Of a stretch of 64,000 bases of DNA, positions 24,326 through 32,969 are shown one piece after another. Position 1 is the stretch's first letter. Each line of letters starts with the position of its first letter. Source of the DNA: JAKPBU01 sp964425695 (GTDB lineage Bacteria; Pseudomonadota; Gammaproteobacteria; Xanthomonadales; Xanthomonadaceae); the NCBI GenBank assembly GCA_964425695.1, contig CAYRNF010000008.1, positions 1 through 64,000 on the forward strand, read 5' to 3'. The notes beneath the pieces are model-generated. The model was not told the origin of the DNA, ran no database searches, and was given only the letters and a program-made list of their open reading frames with translations. Both the position numbers and the translations under genes were made by a program.

Positions 24326-25120
24326 ATGTCCAAGCCTTCGCGCCTGCGCCCGTTCGCCCGACTCGCCGCGCGCCTCGCAGCCGGGTTGGCAATGCTGGCG
24401 GCGCTCTCCGGCTGCGGCCCGCTGGGCGATCCGGCCAAGCCGATTCCCACCGCGCTGGTTCCCGCACCGCAGAAGGCGCAGCGCTTGGTGGTGGTGCTGC
24501 CCGGCCGCGGCGACGACCTGGCCGCGCTGCGCCGCAGCGGCATGGTCGAGGCGATCCAGGGCGCCTGGCCGGATGCCGACGTGCTGCTGGCCGAGCTTGC
24601 GATCCGCTACTACCAGGACGGCCGTGCGGCCACGCGCCTGCACGACGAAGTGATCGCCCCGGCGCGCACCCGCGGTTACCGCGAGGTGTGGCTGGGCGGC
24701 GCGTCACTGGGCGGCATGGGCACGCTGCTCTACGACAAGTTCTACCCGGGCGACGTGGACGGCATGTTCCTGCTCGCGCCCTACCTGGGCGATCGCCCCA
24801 TCCTGGACGAGATCGTGCGCGCCGGCGGCCTGGCCAGCTGGGAACCCGGACCCGAACAGCCGATGAGCGATGCGACGTGGCAACGCGAACTGTGGCGTCA
24901 CCTGCAGCGGTGGCAGAAGGAGCAGGCCAGGGCGCGCAACGTGTGGATGGCCACCGGCGACCGCGACCGCCTGCGCCAGGCCAATGCCATCCTGGCCCCG
25001 GCGCTGCCGCAGGACCAGGTGCTGGTGCGCCCCGGTGGACACGACTGGACCGTGTGGACGCCGGCCACGCGCGAGATCCTGGAAGCCGCGCAGCGCAAGG
25101 GCCGTGCGGGCGGCCGCTAG
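24326..25120 (+). CDS. Alpha/beta-hydrolase-fold lipoprotein
   Basis: About 264 residues. The export signal LARLAARLAAGLAMLAALSGC ends in a lipobox, predicting a lipid-anchored protein. The hydrolase core shows LVVVLPGRGDDLAAL, the nucleophile elbow GGASLGGMG (G-x-S-x-G) and a C-terminal RPGGHDWTVW carrying the catalytic His. The substrate is unknown; related proteins are annotated as esterases or lysophospholipases. ATG 24326 is preferred over an in-frame ATG at 24314, because that upstream ATG sits inside a TATGGA hexamer that could be the -10, seven bases before 24326. Confidence 0.83.
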   Translation: MSKPSRLRPFARLAARLAAGLAMLAALSGCGPLGDPAKPIPTALVPAPQKAQRLVVVLPGRGDDLAALRRSGMVEAIQGAWPDADVLLAELAIRYYQDGRAATRLHDEVIAPARTRGYREVWLGGASLGGMGTLLYDKFYPGDVDGMFLLAPYLGDRPILDEIVRAGGLASWEPGPEQPMSDATWQRELWRHLQRWQKEQARARNVWMATGDRDRLRQANAILAPALPQDQVLVRPGGHDWTVWTPATREILEAAQRKGRAGGR

Positions 25121-25335
25121 GGGCGGCGGCTCATCGTCCTTCGGAGCGTGGACAGGCCCAGCCAAATAACGCCGGCGGAAGATCGATGCGCTCGCGTGAG
25201 CGCCTGTGAGGCGTTTCGGATCCAGCACGCGCGCGCCATCGACGCGACGGCGTTTTCTACCCCAGGTGAGTTCGACTCGGGCCCGGCGTCACCGCGGTGC
25301 GGCAACCATAGCTCCCGCTCGTCCGCCGCCCTTTG

Positions 25336-25824
25336 CTAGGCCGCCGCCAGCGCCTTCTCGATGTCCGCCGCCAGCGATTCGGGCTTGTCGGTGGGCGCGT
25401 AGCGCCTGAGCACCTTGCCGTCGCGTCCGACCAGGAACTTGGTGAAGTTCCACTTGATCGCATCGATGCCCAAGAAGCCGCCCTTTTCGTCCTTCAGCCA
25501 CTTCCACAGCGGATGCGCGTTTTCGCCGTTGACGTCCACCTTGGCGAACATGGGGAAATCCACGTCGTAGGTCAGCGAGCAGAAGTTGCGGATCTCGGCC
25601 TCGTCGCCGGGCTCCTGGTGGCCGAACTGGTCGCAGGGGAAGCCCAGCACCACCAGGCCGCGATCGCGATAAGTGCGCCACAGCTGTTCCAGCCCGGCGT
25701 ACTGCGGCGTGAATCCGCACTTGCTGGCCACGTTGACGATCAGCAGCACCTTGCCGCGGTAGTCGGCGAACGCGGTGTCGTGCCCTTCGATGTCGACAGC
25801 GCTGAAGTCGTAGGCGGTGGTCAT
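25336..25824 (-). CDS. Glutathione peroxidase family protein (Cys type)
   Basis: A 162-residue thiol peroxidase reducing hydroperoxides with thioredoxin or glutathione. The peroxidatic Cys36 lies in VNVASKCGFTPQY. The catalytic Gln and Trp motifs (LGFPCDQFGHQEPG and IKWNFTKFLVG) are intact, and the Cys of FPCDQ may act as resolving residue. The standard single-domain length has no signal peptide, so it is cytoplasmic. A ribosome site (AGGAG) lies upstream of the ATG. Confidence 0.95.
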   Translation of the reverse strand: MTTAYDFSAVDIEGHDTAFADYRGKVLLIVNVASKCGFTPQYAGLEQLWRTYRDRGLVVLGFPCDQFGHQEPGDEAEIRNFCSLTYDVDFPMFAKVDVNGENAHPLWKWLKDEKGGFLGIDAIKWNFTKFLVGRDGKVLRRYAPTDKPESLAADIEKALAAA

Positions 25825-25910
25825 GGCAGCGGCTCCTAGGCGGGTGTCCAGCTTACTTCAGGGGCGGGACCGGGCCGGTGCAGGCGTTTGTGGCTTTGCT
25901 CTGCGCGGGC

Positions 25911-25952
25911 AAAGAAAATCCCCCTGCCCCCTTTTGCAAAGGGGGAGGACAG
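25911..25952 (+). repeat. CCCCCTTTTGCAAAGGGGG palindrome with AAAATCC flank
   Basis: A short palindrome CCCCTTTTGCAAAGGGG is preceded by AAAATCCCCCTG. An inverted relative lies at 26209-26245, so the two could bracket the enclosed spacer as a paired unit. The type is a dispersed intergenic palindrome; no coding function. Confidence 0.65.
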
Positions 25953-25953
25953 G

Positions 25954-26055
25954 CTGCGGTGCGCGAGGACGGGCTGCCATCCGCGAGGACGGAGGACAAG
26001 CTGCGACCCGAGACCAGGGAGCACAAGCTGCAATCCGAGACTGGAGATGCTGGAT
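25954..26055. repeat. Degenerate short tandem repeats between two inverted palindromes
   Basis: Four to five imperfect units of 20-28 bases built on GCGAGGACGG...AAGCTGC...CC/GAGAC follow each other. They sit in the gap between glutathione peroxidase and the amidohydrolase (25825-26297), which holds no convincing gene. Unit length and sequence vary too much for CRISPR. Confidence 0.55.
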
Positions 26056-26208
26056 GAAACACCAAAGACGCGGGAACACGTTGCGAAGCCTGCCGAACAT
26101 CGCGCATGGCTGATGCCACGATGGCGGCGATAGCCGGCCTCCGGGTTACCGCATCGGCACGATGCTGACCACATGCAGCAGACACCATTCACACGAATTC
26201 GCCGCCTG

Positions 26209-26245
26209 TCTCCCTCCTTTGGAAAAGGAGGGCCGGGGAGGATTT
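26209..26245 (-). repeat. Inverted relative of the 25911 palindrome
   Basis: CCCTCCTTTGGAAAAGGAGGG followed by CCGGGGAGGATTT is the same design as the element at 25911-25952 in opposite orientation, including the ATCC(CC) outer flank. Confidence 0.6.
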
Positions 26246-26297
26246 GCCCCCAGGCGCACAATCCCAGCAACCGTCGCAGGAGTCCCGGAGCGCGGCT

Positions 26298-28328
26298 TTA
26301 CTCCCGAGCCTGCACCTTCACCGGCTGTGCGAACGGCTTCACGCCAAGCTCGGCGTGGATCTCGGCCGGGTAGTACACGGTCTGGCCCTTGATGACCGTG
26401 GCCACCTTGCGGATGTCGGCAATGCTGGCGGTGGGATCGCCGTCTACCAGGATCAGGTCCGCGCGCTTGCCCGGGGCGATGCTGCCGGCGTCGTCCACCT
26501 TCGCGTACCGGGCGCCGTTGCGGGTCGCCACCTGCAGTGCCTGCGCGGGCGTCAGCCCTGCGCGCACGTACAGCGCCAGCTCGTGGTGCAGGGTGAAGCC
26601 GGGCACTTCGTCGGTGCCCGCCACCAGCGGCACGCCGGCCCGGTAGGCGCGTCCCACGAAGTCGACCATCTTGTCGAACGACTTGCGGTGGCGCGCACCG
26701 GTGGCCTCGTCGGGAATGTCCATTTCCGCGGCGCGGCGCCCTCGCTGCACGTCCGGCGGCACGTGGTCCTCGATTCCGGCGAAGATCGGCGACAGTTCGC
26801 CGTTGCGTTGGTGCAGGAACTCGAAGGTCGCCAGCGTGGGATCGATCACCACCTTCTTCTGCGCCAGCGTGGCGATGAAGTCCTGTACCGGCTTGCCATC
26901 CAGGTCCAGGTCGGCCACGCCGCGCGCCGGCAGGTAGAAGCGCTCCAGCGTGCGCGTGTCGGTGTCCGGCTTCACCAGGAAGTTGAGCATCAGCTGGTTG
27001 ATGTGCTGGATCTCGTCGTAGCCGGCGTCCACCGCGTCCTGCGCGCGCAGGAACACCGGCACGTGGCCGCTCACGCGCAAACCCTTGGCGTGCGCGTACT
27101 CGACCGTTTCCTCCAGGATGTCCTTCGGGAACGAGTTGTAGATCTTGATCTGCGGGTAGCCGTTGGCGGCGTACCAGTCCACCGCCTTCTTCGCGCCGGC
27201 GAGGTCGGAGACGACGAAGCCGTTGCGCGCGGACTGCCTGCTTTCGCCTTCCAGGAAGCCGGCAGCGACGATGTGCGGCATCAGCAGCGTGCCTGCGCGT
27301 TCCTCGGCCATCACCTGCTGCAGCGTGGCGTTGTCGTTGCCCATGTCGCGCACCGTGGTGACGCCCGCGGCCAGCTGCAGCCCGCCGCTCCAGCGGTCCA
27401 CGTGGCCGTGCATGTCGAACAGGCCCGGCAGCAGGACGCGGCCGCCCGCGTCCAGCGTGTGGTCGGCCCGGGTGCGTTCCTCGCGGGCGCCCGACAGCGA
27501 GACGATCCGTCCGTCGCGCACGAGCACATCCTGCGCCGCGCCGACCCGCGCCTGTTCGCTGTCGAACACGCGTGCGTTGCGGATCAGCAGCGTGCCCTTG
27601 GCGGGATGCGCCAGCCGCTGCTGCAGGTCGGTCAACGCCTTGCCCTCCGCCGCCTTCTGGCGCTCTTCCAGGGCGTTGGCGTTGGCCTGCCAGCCGTCTT
27701 CGACCAGCTGCAAGAAGCCGGGGAAGATGTAGGCGAACAGGCGCGGCCGGGCGTCGGTCGTGGCCCAGGCGAAGCTGGGCGTGAAGCCCACGCCGGTGAT
27801 CGCCAGCAGCTGCACCTTGCGCGCCTGCGCGCCGTTGCGCACTTCGGCCTCGTCCACCTTGCGCATGCGCAGCGTGCCGCTGGGGATGAGCGGCAGCTTG
27901 CCGTCGGCGCGCGCGGCCAGCGCGGCGATGGCGACGGCGCTGGACTGGGGCGTGCCGCCCAGCGGCGCGTATTGCGCCCCGGCGGCGACCGGCTGCGCAC
28001 CCTCGTCGGAAGTGGATTTCCACGTGGCGCGGCCGCCCGCCAGCTCGAAGCGCTCGTCGATCTTGGCGCCGAACGTCGCCTCGCCGGTGACCTTGTAGGT
28101 ACGGAACGTACCGTCCGGGTTGAGGGTGTACTCCTCCTTCAGCTCGGGACCGCGCCCGTTGTCCTTGAAGATGAAGTCCACGCGGGTGATGCCGTCGTCG
28201 CCATGCACCACGGTCTGGTGTCCGGCCTGCTTGCCGCCGTCCACCAGGGCCAGGTACTTCACCGTCTCGGCGGACCACGCCGCGGGGGCCAGGGCCAGCG
28301 CGAGCGCGGCGGGGAGGAGTCGTTTCAC
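26298..28328 (-). CDS. Secreted amidohydrolase-family metalloenzyme with N-terminal extension
   Basis: A 676-residue exported protein. The signal peptide is KRLLPAALALALAPAAWSA. Residues about 20-230 form a family-specific N-terminal domain of unknown role. From about 245 the amidohydrolase domain begins (LIRNARVFDS; RVLLPGLFDMHGHVDRWSGG with the metal-binding HxH; GVTTVRDMG; GLRVSGHVPVF; IQHINQLML; GTDEVPGFTLHHELALYVRAGLTPAQAL; GSIAPGKRADLILVDGDPT). It is probably a periplasmic imidazolonepropionase- or prolidase-like hydrolase; the substrate is not deducible. The start is GTG at 28328, immediately before the signal sequence. Confidence 0.88.
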   Translation of the reverse strand: MKRLLPAALALALAPAAWSAETVKYLALVDGGKQAGHQTVVHGDDGITRVDFIFKDNGRGPELKEEYTLNPDGTFRTYKVTGEATFGAKIDERFELAGGRATWKSTSDEGAQPVAAGAQYAPLGGTPQSSAVAIAALAARADGKLPLIPSGTLRMRKVDEAEVRNGAQARKVQLLAITGVGFTPSFAWATTDARPRLFAYIFPGFLQLVEDGWQANANALEERQKAAEGKALTDLQQRLAHPAKGTLLIRNARVFDSEQARVGAAQDVLVRDGRIVSLSGAREERTRADHTLDAGGRVLLPGLFDMHGHVDRWSGGLQLAAGVTTVRDMGNDNATLQQVMAEERAGTLLMPHIVAAGFLEGESRQSARNGFVVSDLAGAKKAVDWYAANGYPQIKIYNSFPKDILEETVEYAHAKGLRVSGHVPVFLRAQDAVDAGYDEIQHINQLMLNFLVKPDTDTRTLERFYLPARGVADLDLDGKPVQDFIATLAQKKVVIDPTLATFEFLHQRNGELSPIFAGIEDHVPPDVQRGRRAAEMDIPDEATGARHRKSFDKMVDFVGRAYRAGVPLVAGTDEVPGFTLHHELALYVRAGLTPAQALQVATRNGARYAKVDDAGSIAPGKRADLILVDGDPTASIADIRKVATVIKGQTVYYPAEIHAELGVKPFAQPVKVQARE

Positions 28329-28557
28329 GGCGGTCTCCGGACTTCGGGAAAGGGGAATGGCGCGGCACGGCCATGCGCGCGTGCCGGCAGGCGCGCACGG
28401 GCGTCGACCGGGAGCCATTCTGACGTTCCCGCTCCCGGGAGCAAGACCACACCGCGCCTCGGCTTGAGGCGCCGCGTGGCTCGCTCTGCGGCGCGACAAT
28501 GGACTTTCCGGGGGATCCCTTACCCGGCGGATCGGCCCACGCTGGCCCCACACGCAA

Positions 28558-28583
28558 GCACGGCCACCGTCCGATGGCCGTGC
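28558..28583. other. Perfect 9-bp hairpin downstream of the CBS gene
   Basis: GCACGGCCA and TGGCCGTGC flank an 8-base loop. It lies 28 bases past the stop of the reverse-strand CBS gene. There is no T-tract, so it may be an mRNA-stabilising or weak termination structure rather than a classical terminator. Confidence 0.5.
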
Positions 28584-28610
28584 GCGCAGCGCGTGCCTTC
28601 AGTGCCTCCT

Positions 28611-29039
28611 TCAGCGCCGGGCGGGCTCGCTGACTTCCTTGACCACCTGCGCGGTGGCCTCGTCCTTGCCGGCCAGGGCCAGGTCGGCGATCGACACGAT
28701 GCCGGCCAGGCGTCCGTCGGCGTCGGTCACCGGGATCCTGCGCACCTTCTCGGCTTCCATCAGGCAGGTGGTGTCGTACAGGCTGGTACCGCTGGACACC
28801 GACTTGCACGGCGTGCTCATGGCGTCGGCCGCGGTGGCGCTGGCGCTGTCCTTGCCGGCGGCGACCACGCGCACCGCGATGTCGCGGTCGGTGACCACGC
28901 CGACCGGGCGGTTGTCCGCATCCACCACCGGGATCTGCCCGCAGTCGTGCTCCACCATCAACCGGGCGACGTCCCGCAGCGGGGTGTCGGCCCTGCAGCT
29001 GGCCGGGTTGGGGGTCATGACCGAACTGACGTCTGCCAT
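28611..29039 (-). CDS. Tandem CBS-domain protein
   Basis: A 142-residue protein made of one Bateman module. CBS1 is VSSVMTPNPASCRADTPLRDVARLMVEHDCGQIPVVDADNRPVGVVTDRDIAVRV, and CBS2 is DAMSTPCKSVSSGTSLYDTTCLMEAEKVRRIPVTDADGRLAGIVSIADLAL. Such stand-alone CBS pairs bind adenine nucleotides and are thought to act as energy or redox sensors; no partner is encoded alongside. A good Shine-Dalgarno (AGGAG) precedes the ATG. It is divergent from the dipeptidase gene. Confidence 0.92.
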   Translation of the reverse strand: MADVSSVMTPNPASCRADTPLRDVARLMVEHDCGQIPVVDADNRPVGVVTDRDIAVRVVAAGKDSASATAADAMSTPCKSVSSGTSLYDTTCLMEAEKVRRIPVTDADGRLAGIVSIADLALAGKDEATAQVVKEVSEPARR

Positions 29040-29180
29040 CGGGGAACTCCTCGGGACTTGGGGGCTGGCAGCATGGGCATTGCCGGGTCCCCCCTGCGTG
29101 AAGCGGCCCCTGCCTTTCGTCATGGGCTGGCAACGGCGCCTTCCGGTAGCCTTGGGCCACTTTTCGTTCAGGAAAAACCG

Positions 29181-31415
29181 ATGAAACATCCGCTTTCCCT
29201 GGCCCTGGCCGTCGCGCTGGCCGCCGCCCTTCCCGCCTACGCACAGCAAACCGCAAAGCCCGCCGACACCGTGAACACCCAAGCCGCTACCGCTGCCTAT
29301 TCCGGCATCTTCTCCGCCGACAGTCCGCTGCCGCTGCACTATCCGCAGTTCGACAAGATCAAGGACGCCGACTTCGCGCCGGCCTTCGACGCGGGCATGG
29401 CGCAGCAGCTGGCCGAGGTCGAGGCCATCGCCAACCAGTCCGAGGCGCCCACGTTCGACAACACCATCGTCGCGCTGGAGAAGACCGGCCGCACGCTGGA
29501 CCGCGCCACCGGCGTGTTCTTCAACCTGGTCGGCACCGACACCAATCCGGCGCGCGAGAAGCTGCGTTCGGACTACTCGCCGAAGTTCTCCGCGCACCGC
29601 GACGCGATCTATCTCAATCCCAAGCTGTTCGCGCGCATCAAGACCCTGTACGACGGCCGCGCCTCGCTGGGGCTCGACGCGCAGGGCGTGCGCCTGGTGG
29701 AGCGCTACCACGACGACTTCGTGCGCTCCGGCGCCGCGCTGACCGAGGCGCAGAAGGCGCGCATCCGCGAGATCAACACCGAGATGTCCAAGCTGGGCAC
29801 GCAGTTCAGCCAGAACGTGCTGGCCGAGGTGAACGAGTCGGCGATCGTGGTGGACACGCGCGAGGAGCTGAAGGGCCTGAGCGAGGAACAGATCGCCGCC
29901 GCCGCCGAGGCCGCCAAGAGCCGCAAGCTGGAAGGCAAGTACGTGATCGCCCTGCTCAACACCACCGGCCAGCCGCCGCTGGCGCAGCTGGAAAACCGCG
30001 CGCTGCGCGAGAAGATCCACAAGGCATCGGTGAACCGCGGCAGCCGCGGCGGCAAGTTCGACAACACCGCGATCGTGTCCAAGGTGCTGAAGCTGCGCGC
30101 AGAACGCGCCAAGCTGCTCGGCTACGACACGTCGGCCAACTTCGTGCTCGCCGAGGAGACCGCCGGCAACCAGGACAACGTCAACAAGATGCTGCGCCAG
30201 CTGGCGCCGGCCGCGGTGGCCAACGCGAAGAAGGAAGCCGCCGACCTGCAGGCGATGATCGACAGCGAGCAGAAGGCCAAGGGCCAGCCGACGTTCAAGC
30301 TGGAGCCGTGGGACTGGGCCTACTACACCGAGAAGGTGCGCGCCGACAAGTTCGCGTTCGACGAGGCGCAGCTCAAGCCCTACCTGGAGATGAAGAACGT
30401 GCTGGAGAACGGCGTGTTCTACGCCGCCACCCAGCTGTACGGCATCACCTTCAAGGAACGCACCGACCTGCCGAAGTACCACCCGGACACCTGGACGTAC
30501 GACGTGTACGACAAGGACGGCTCGCCGCTGTCGATCTTCATCTTCGACCCGTACGCGCGCGAGTCCAAGCGCGGCGGCGCGTGGATGAACACCTACGTCA
30601 GCCAGTCGGACCTGACCGGCTTCAAGCCTGTGGTGGCGAACCACCTCAACGTGCCCAAGCCGTCGGAAGGCAAGCCGACGCTGATGACCTGGGACGAGGT
30701 GGTCACCACGTTCCACGAGTTCGGCCACGCCCTGCACGGCTTCTTCCAGGACGTGAAGTACCCGTACTTCTCGATGAACGTGCCGCGCGATTTCGTGGAG
30801 TACCCGTCGCAGGTCAACGAGATGTGGGCCGACTGGCCGAGCATCCTGGCCAACTACGCCAAGCACTACCAGACCGGCGAGCCCATGCCCAAGGAACTGC
30901 TGGACAAGGTGGTGGCCACCGCCAAGTTCAACCAGGGCTTCGCCACCACCGAGTATCTCGGCGCCGCCATGCTCGACCAGCGCTGGCACCAGGTTCCCGC
31001 CGACCAGCTGCCCGAAGCCGATGGCGTGATGGCGTTCGAAGCCGCCGCGCTCAAGGCCGACGGCATCGACTACGCCCCGGTGCCGCCGCGTTACCGCACG
31101 CCGTACTTCAGCCACATCATGGGCGGCTACGCGGCCGGCTATTACGCGTACATCTGGTCGGAGATCCTGGACGCCAACACGGTGGACTACATCAAGGCCA
31201 ACGGCGGGCTGAGCCAGGCCAACGGCGACCGCATGCGCCAGTACGTGCTGGCGCCGGGCGGCAGTATCGAGGCGGGCAAGCTCTACCCGAACTTCTCGGG
31301 CGGGCAGGAAGCCAAGATCGAGCCGCTGCTGCGCAAGCGCGGGCTGGATGCCACCACCAGCGACGGTGCCCCGCCCGCGGCGTCGCCCACCGAGCCGGCG
31401 GCCGGCGCCAACTGA
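29181..31415 (+). CDS. dcp: Periplasmic M3-family peptidyl-dipeptidase (Dcp-like)
   Basis: A 744-residue zinc oligopeptidase releasing C-terminal dipeptides. Unlike E. coli Dcp, it carries a signal peptide (LALAVALAAALPAYA), so it should work in the periplasm. The zinc motif HEFGHALHG starts at His512, with downstream Glu in YPSQVNEMWADW. Other M3 blocks are FDPYARESKRGGAW and TPYFSHIMGGYAAGYYAYIWSEILDAN. The low-complexity tail (APPAASPTEPAAGAN) follows the catalytic domain. A ribosome site (AGGAA) lies upstream, and a very strong terminator follows. Confidence 0.95.
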   Translation: MKHPLSLALAVALAAALPAYAQQTAKPADTVNTQAATAAYSGIFSADSPLPLHYPQFDKIKDADFAPAFDAGMAQQLAEVEAIANQSEAPTFDNTIVALEKTGRTLDRATGVFFNLVGTDTNPAREKLRSDYSPKFSAHRDAIYLNPKLFARIKTLYDGRASLGLDAQGVRLVERYHDDFVRSGAALTEAQKARIREINTEMSKLGTQFSQNVLAEVNESAIVVDTREELKGLSEEQIAAAAEAAKSRKLEGKYVIALLNTTGQPPLAQLENRALREKIHKASVNRGSRGGKFDNTAIVSKVLKLRAERAKLLGYDTSANFVLAEETAGNQDNVNKMLRQLAPAAVANAKKEAADLQAMIDSEQKAKGQPTFKLEPWDWAYYTEKVRADKFAFDEAQLKPYLEMKNVLENGVFYAATQLYGITFKERTDLPKYHPDTWTYDVYDKDGSPLSIFIFDPYARESKRGGAWMNTYVSQSDLTGFKPVVANHLNVPKPSEGKPTLMTWDEVVTTFHEFGHALHGFFQDVKYPYFSMNVPRDFVEYPSQVNEMWADWPSILANYAKHYQTGEPMPKELLDKVVATAKFNQGFATTEYLGAAMLDQRWHQVPADQLPEADGVMAFEAAALKADGIDYAPVPPRYRTPYFSHIMGGYAAGYYAYIWSEILDANTVDYIKANGGLSQANGDRMRQYVLAPGGSIEAGKLYPNFSGGQEAKIEPLLRKRGLDATTSDGAPPAASPTEPAAGAN

Positions 31416-31445
31416 CGCTCGCGCAGGCAATTCGGGCCATCGAAT

Positions 31446-31477
31446 CCGCCCGGGGAAACCCGGGCGGTTTTTTTTTT
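31446..31477 (+). terminator. Rho-independent terminator of dcp
   Basis: A 9-bp stem CCGCCCGGG/CCCGGGCGG with a GAAA tetraloop is followed by ten T. It lies 30 bases after the stop codon. Confidence 0.96.
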
Positions 31478-31583
31478 GAGCGTCGCCGGCGCGAGGAACG
31501 TTCAACCCCGTCGTTCCAGCGCAGCTTGGGACGCCCTTTGACTCGGCGTGCGGCGAAGCCTCAGGCGTCGAACCCTGCCCGTT

Positions 31584-31660
31584 GCAGGAGCGGCTTCAGC
31601 CGCGAGCTTCTGACGCCTCGATGCACACGCAAAGCGCGCGCGGCTGAAGCCGCTCCTACC
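31584..31660. repeat. Paired inverted GCAGGAGCGGC repeat
   Basis: The left arm GCAGGAGCGGCTTCAGCC and the right arm GGCTGAAGCCGCTCCTACC are nearly perfect inverted copies about 40 bases apart. The element occupies most of the 349-base gap between dcp (after its terminator) and the sirtuin gene, which otherwise shows nothing but the sirtuin promoter. Confidence 0.85.
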
Positions 31661-31750
31661 GGGCGAACGTTCCATGGCCGCGCCGCATGCACCCGCCTGT
31701 CGAGCGCGCGTCACGATGGGCCGATCCCGACGCAGCCTCCGAACGCCAGA

Positions 31751-31756
31751 TACGAT
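31751..31756 (+). promoter_or_regulatory. -10-like TACGAT eight bases before the sirtuin gene
   Basis: TACGAT, eight bases, ATG at 31765, no ribosome site. This is near-leaderless. Confidence 0.4.
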
Positions 31757-31764
31757 GGGGCTCC

Positions 31765-32634
31765 ATGGACCTCACCTCGCCTGCCCTCGCAACCTCCGTG
31801 ACGCCTGATGCGGCCGCCTCGGAACGCCTGGCCGCATGGCTGGCCGGACACCGCCGCATCTTCGTGCTCACCGGCGCCGGCTGCAGCACCAACTCCGGCA
31901 TTCCCGACTACCGCGATGCCGCTGGCGCCTGGAAACGTGCGCAGCCGGTCACCTTCCAGTCCTTCACCGGCGATCCGGCCACCTACCGCCGCTACTGGGC
32001 GCGCAGCAGCGTGGGCTGGCCGCGCGTGGACCAAGCGCGGCCCAATGCCGCGCACTTCGCGCTGGCGCGACTGCAGCTCAACGGCCGCGTGACGGCCCTG
32101 GTCACCCAGAACGTCGACGGGCTGCACCAGCGCGCGGGCAGCGCGGACGTGATCGATCTGCACGGCCGGCTGGACGAAGTGGCGTGCCTTGCGTGCGGTG
32201 CTCGTACTCCGCGTGCCGCACTGCAGGCGCGGATGGTCGAACGCAATGCCGGCTGGAACGCGGAAATCGCTGCGGTCGCACCTGATGGGGACGCGGACAT
32301 CGATCCGGCGACCGTGGCCGGCTTCGTGCCCCCGCTGTGCGAGGACTGCGGCGGCCTGCTCAAGCCCGATGTCGTGTTCTTCGGCGAGAACGTGCCGCGG
32401 GAACGCGTGGAGCGCGCAGCCGAGGCGCTGCATGCGTCCGATGCGATGCTGGTGGCCGGCTCGTCGCTGATGGTGTATTCCGGCTTCCGCTTCGCACGCA
32501 TGGCCCGCGAATCCGGCCTGCCGCTGGCCATCCTCAACCGCGGCCGCACCCGCGCCGACGACCTGGCGACGCTGAAGGTGGATGCGGAGATCGGAACGAC
32601 GCTGGCCGCAGCATTCGGTGCGATCCGGCCGTAG
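31765..32634 (+). CDS. Sir2-family NAD-dependent protein deacylase
   Basis: A 289-residue sirtuin removing acyl groups from lysine using NAD. The motifs in order are FVLTGAGCSTNSGIPDYRD at about 34-52, LVTQNVDGLHQRAGS, the catalytic His in DLHG, the first zinc CxxC (ACLACGA), the second CxxC (LCEDCGG), LKPDVVFFGENVP, and VAGSSLMVYSG. The GCSTNSGIPDYRD variant and two CxxC pairs are typical of bacterial class II-like sirtuins. The upstream in-frame extension to 31687 was rejected because ATG 31765 follows a -10-like hexamer. Confidence 0.95.
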   Translation: MDLTSPALATSVTPDAAASERLAAWLAGHRRIFVLTGAGCSTNSGIPDYRDAAGAWKRAQPVTFQSFTGDPATYRRYWARSSVGWPRVDQARPNAAHFALARLQLNGRVTALVTQNVDGLHQRAGSADVIDLHGRLDEVACLACGARTPRAALQARMVERNAGWNAEIAAVAPDGDADIDPATVAGFVPPLCEDCGGLLKPDVVFFGENVPRERVERAAEALHASDAMLVAGSSLMVYSGFRFARMARESGLPLAILNRGRTRADDLATLKVDAEIGTTLAAAFGAIRP

Positions 32635-32969
32635 CTGCCGTCATTCCCGCACGCGCGGCACGAGCGCGACGCCCGCGGAGCCGTGGAGGGACTGACGCAC
32701 GAGCCGGCGGCTCCATGCGGGCATCGGATGATGCGCAGCGACTGCCCGCGATCCCGCCAGAGCAGGCCCGCAGAGTTTCAGGGGCCGGGCGGCGAAGCCA
32801 CGCGACCAAGCATGGGCGTTGATCGCAGACCGTGCCTGGCAGGCAGGCGTGACCGCTGCGCAACAGGCGTGGCCACAGGCGGGGGCACGAACCCGCCCGT
32901 TCGCACCCTTCAACGCGGCGGCTTGTCCATGGCGCAGCCGCGGGTGTGCACGACCCGGCGCGAGGCGTG
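32635..32969. other. Intergenic gap between sirtuin and dnaB, no feature seen
   Basis: 335 bases between two convergent genes. I see no convincing coding frame, terminator hairpin with T-tract or member of the repeat families. The start (CCGTCATTCCCGCACGC) loosely recalls the CGTCATCCCGG repeat at 36538. Confidence 0.4.

Noticed and set aside
25954..26055. Possible CRISPR array
   Set aside because: Units are degenerate, vary in length and lack unique spacers; no cas genes nearby.
26244..29180. Frame extending upstream of the dcp start
   Set aside because: Antisense to the amidohydrolase and CBS genes; the signal peptide and ribosome site fix the start at 29181.
28611..31505. Long frame joining the CBS gene to sequence opposite dcp
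   Set aside because: The upstream part is an antisense shadow; ATG 29039 has a strong Shine-Dalgarno.
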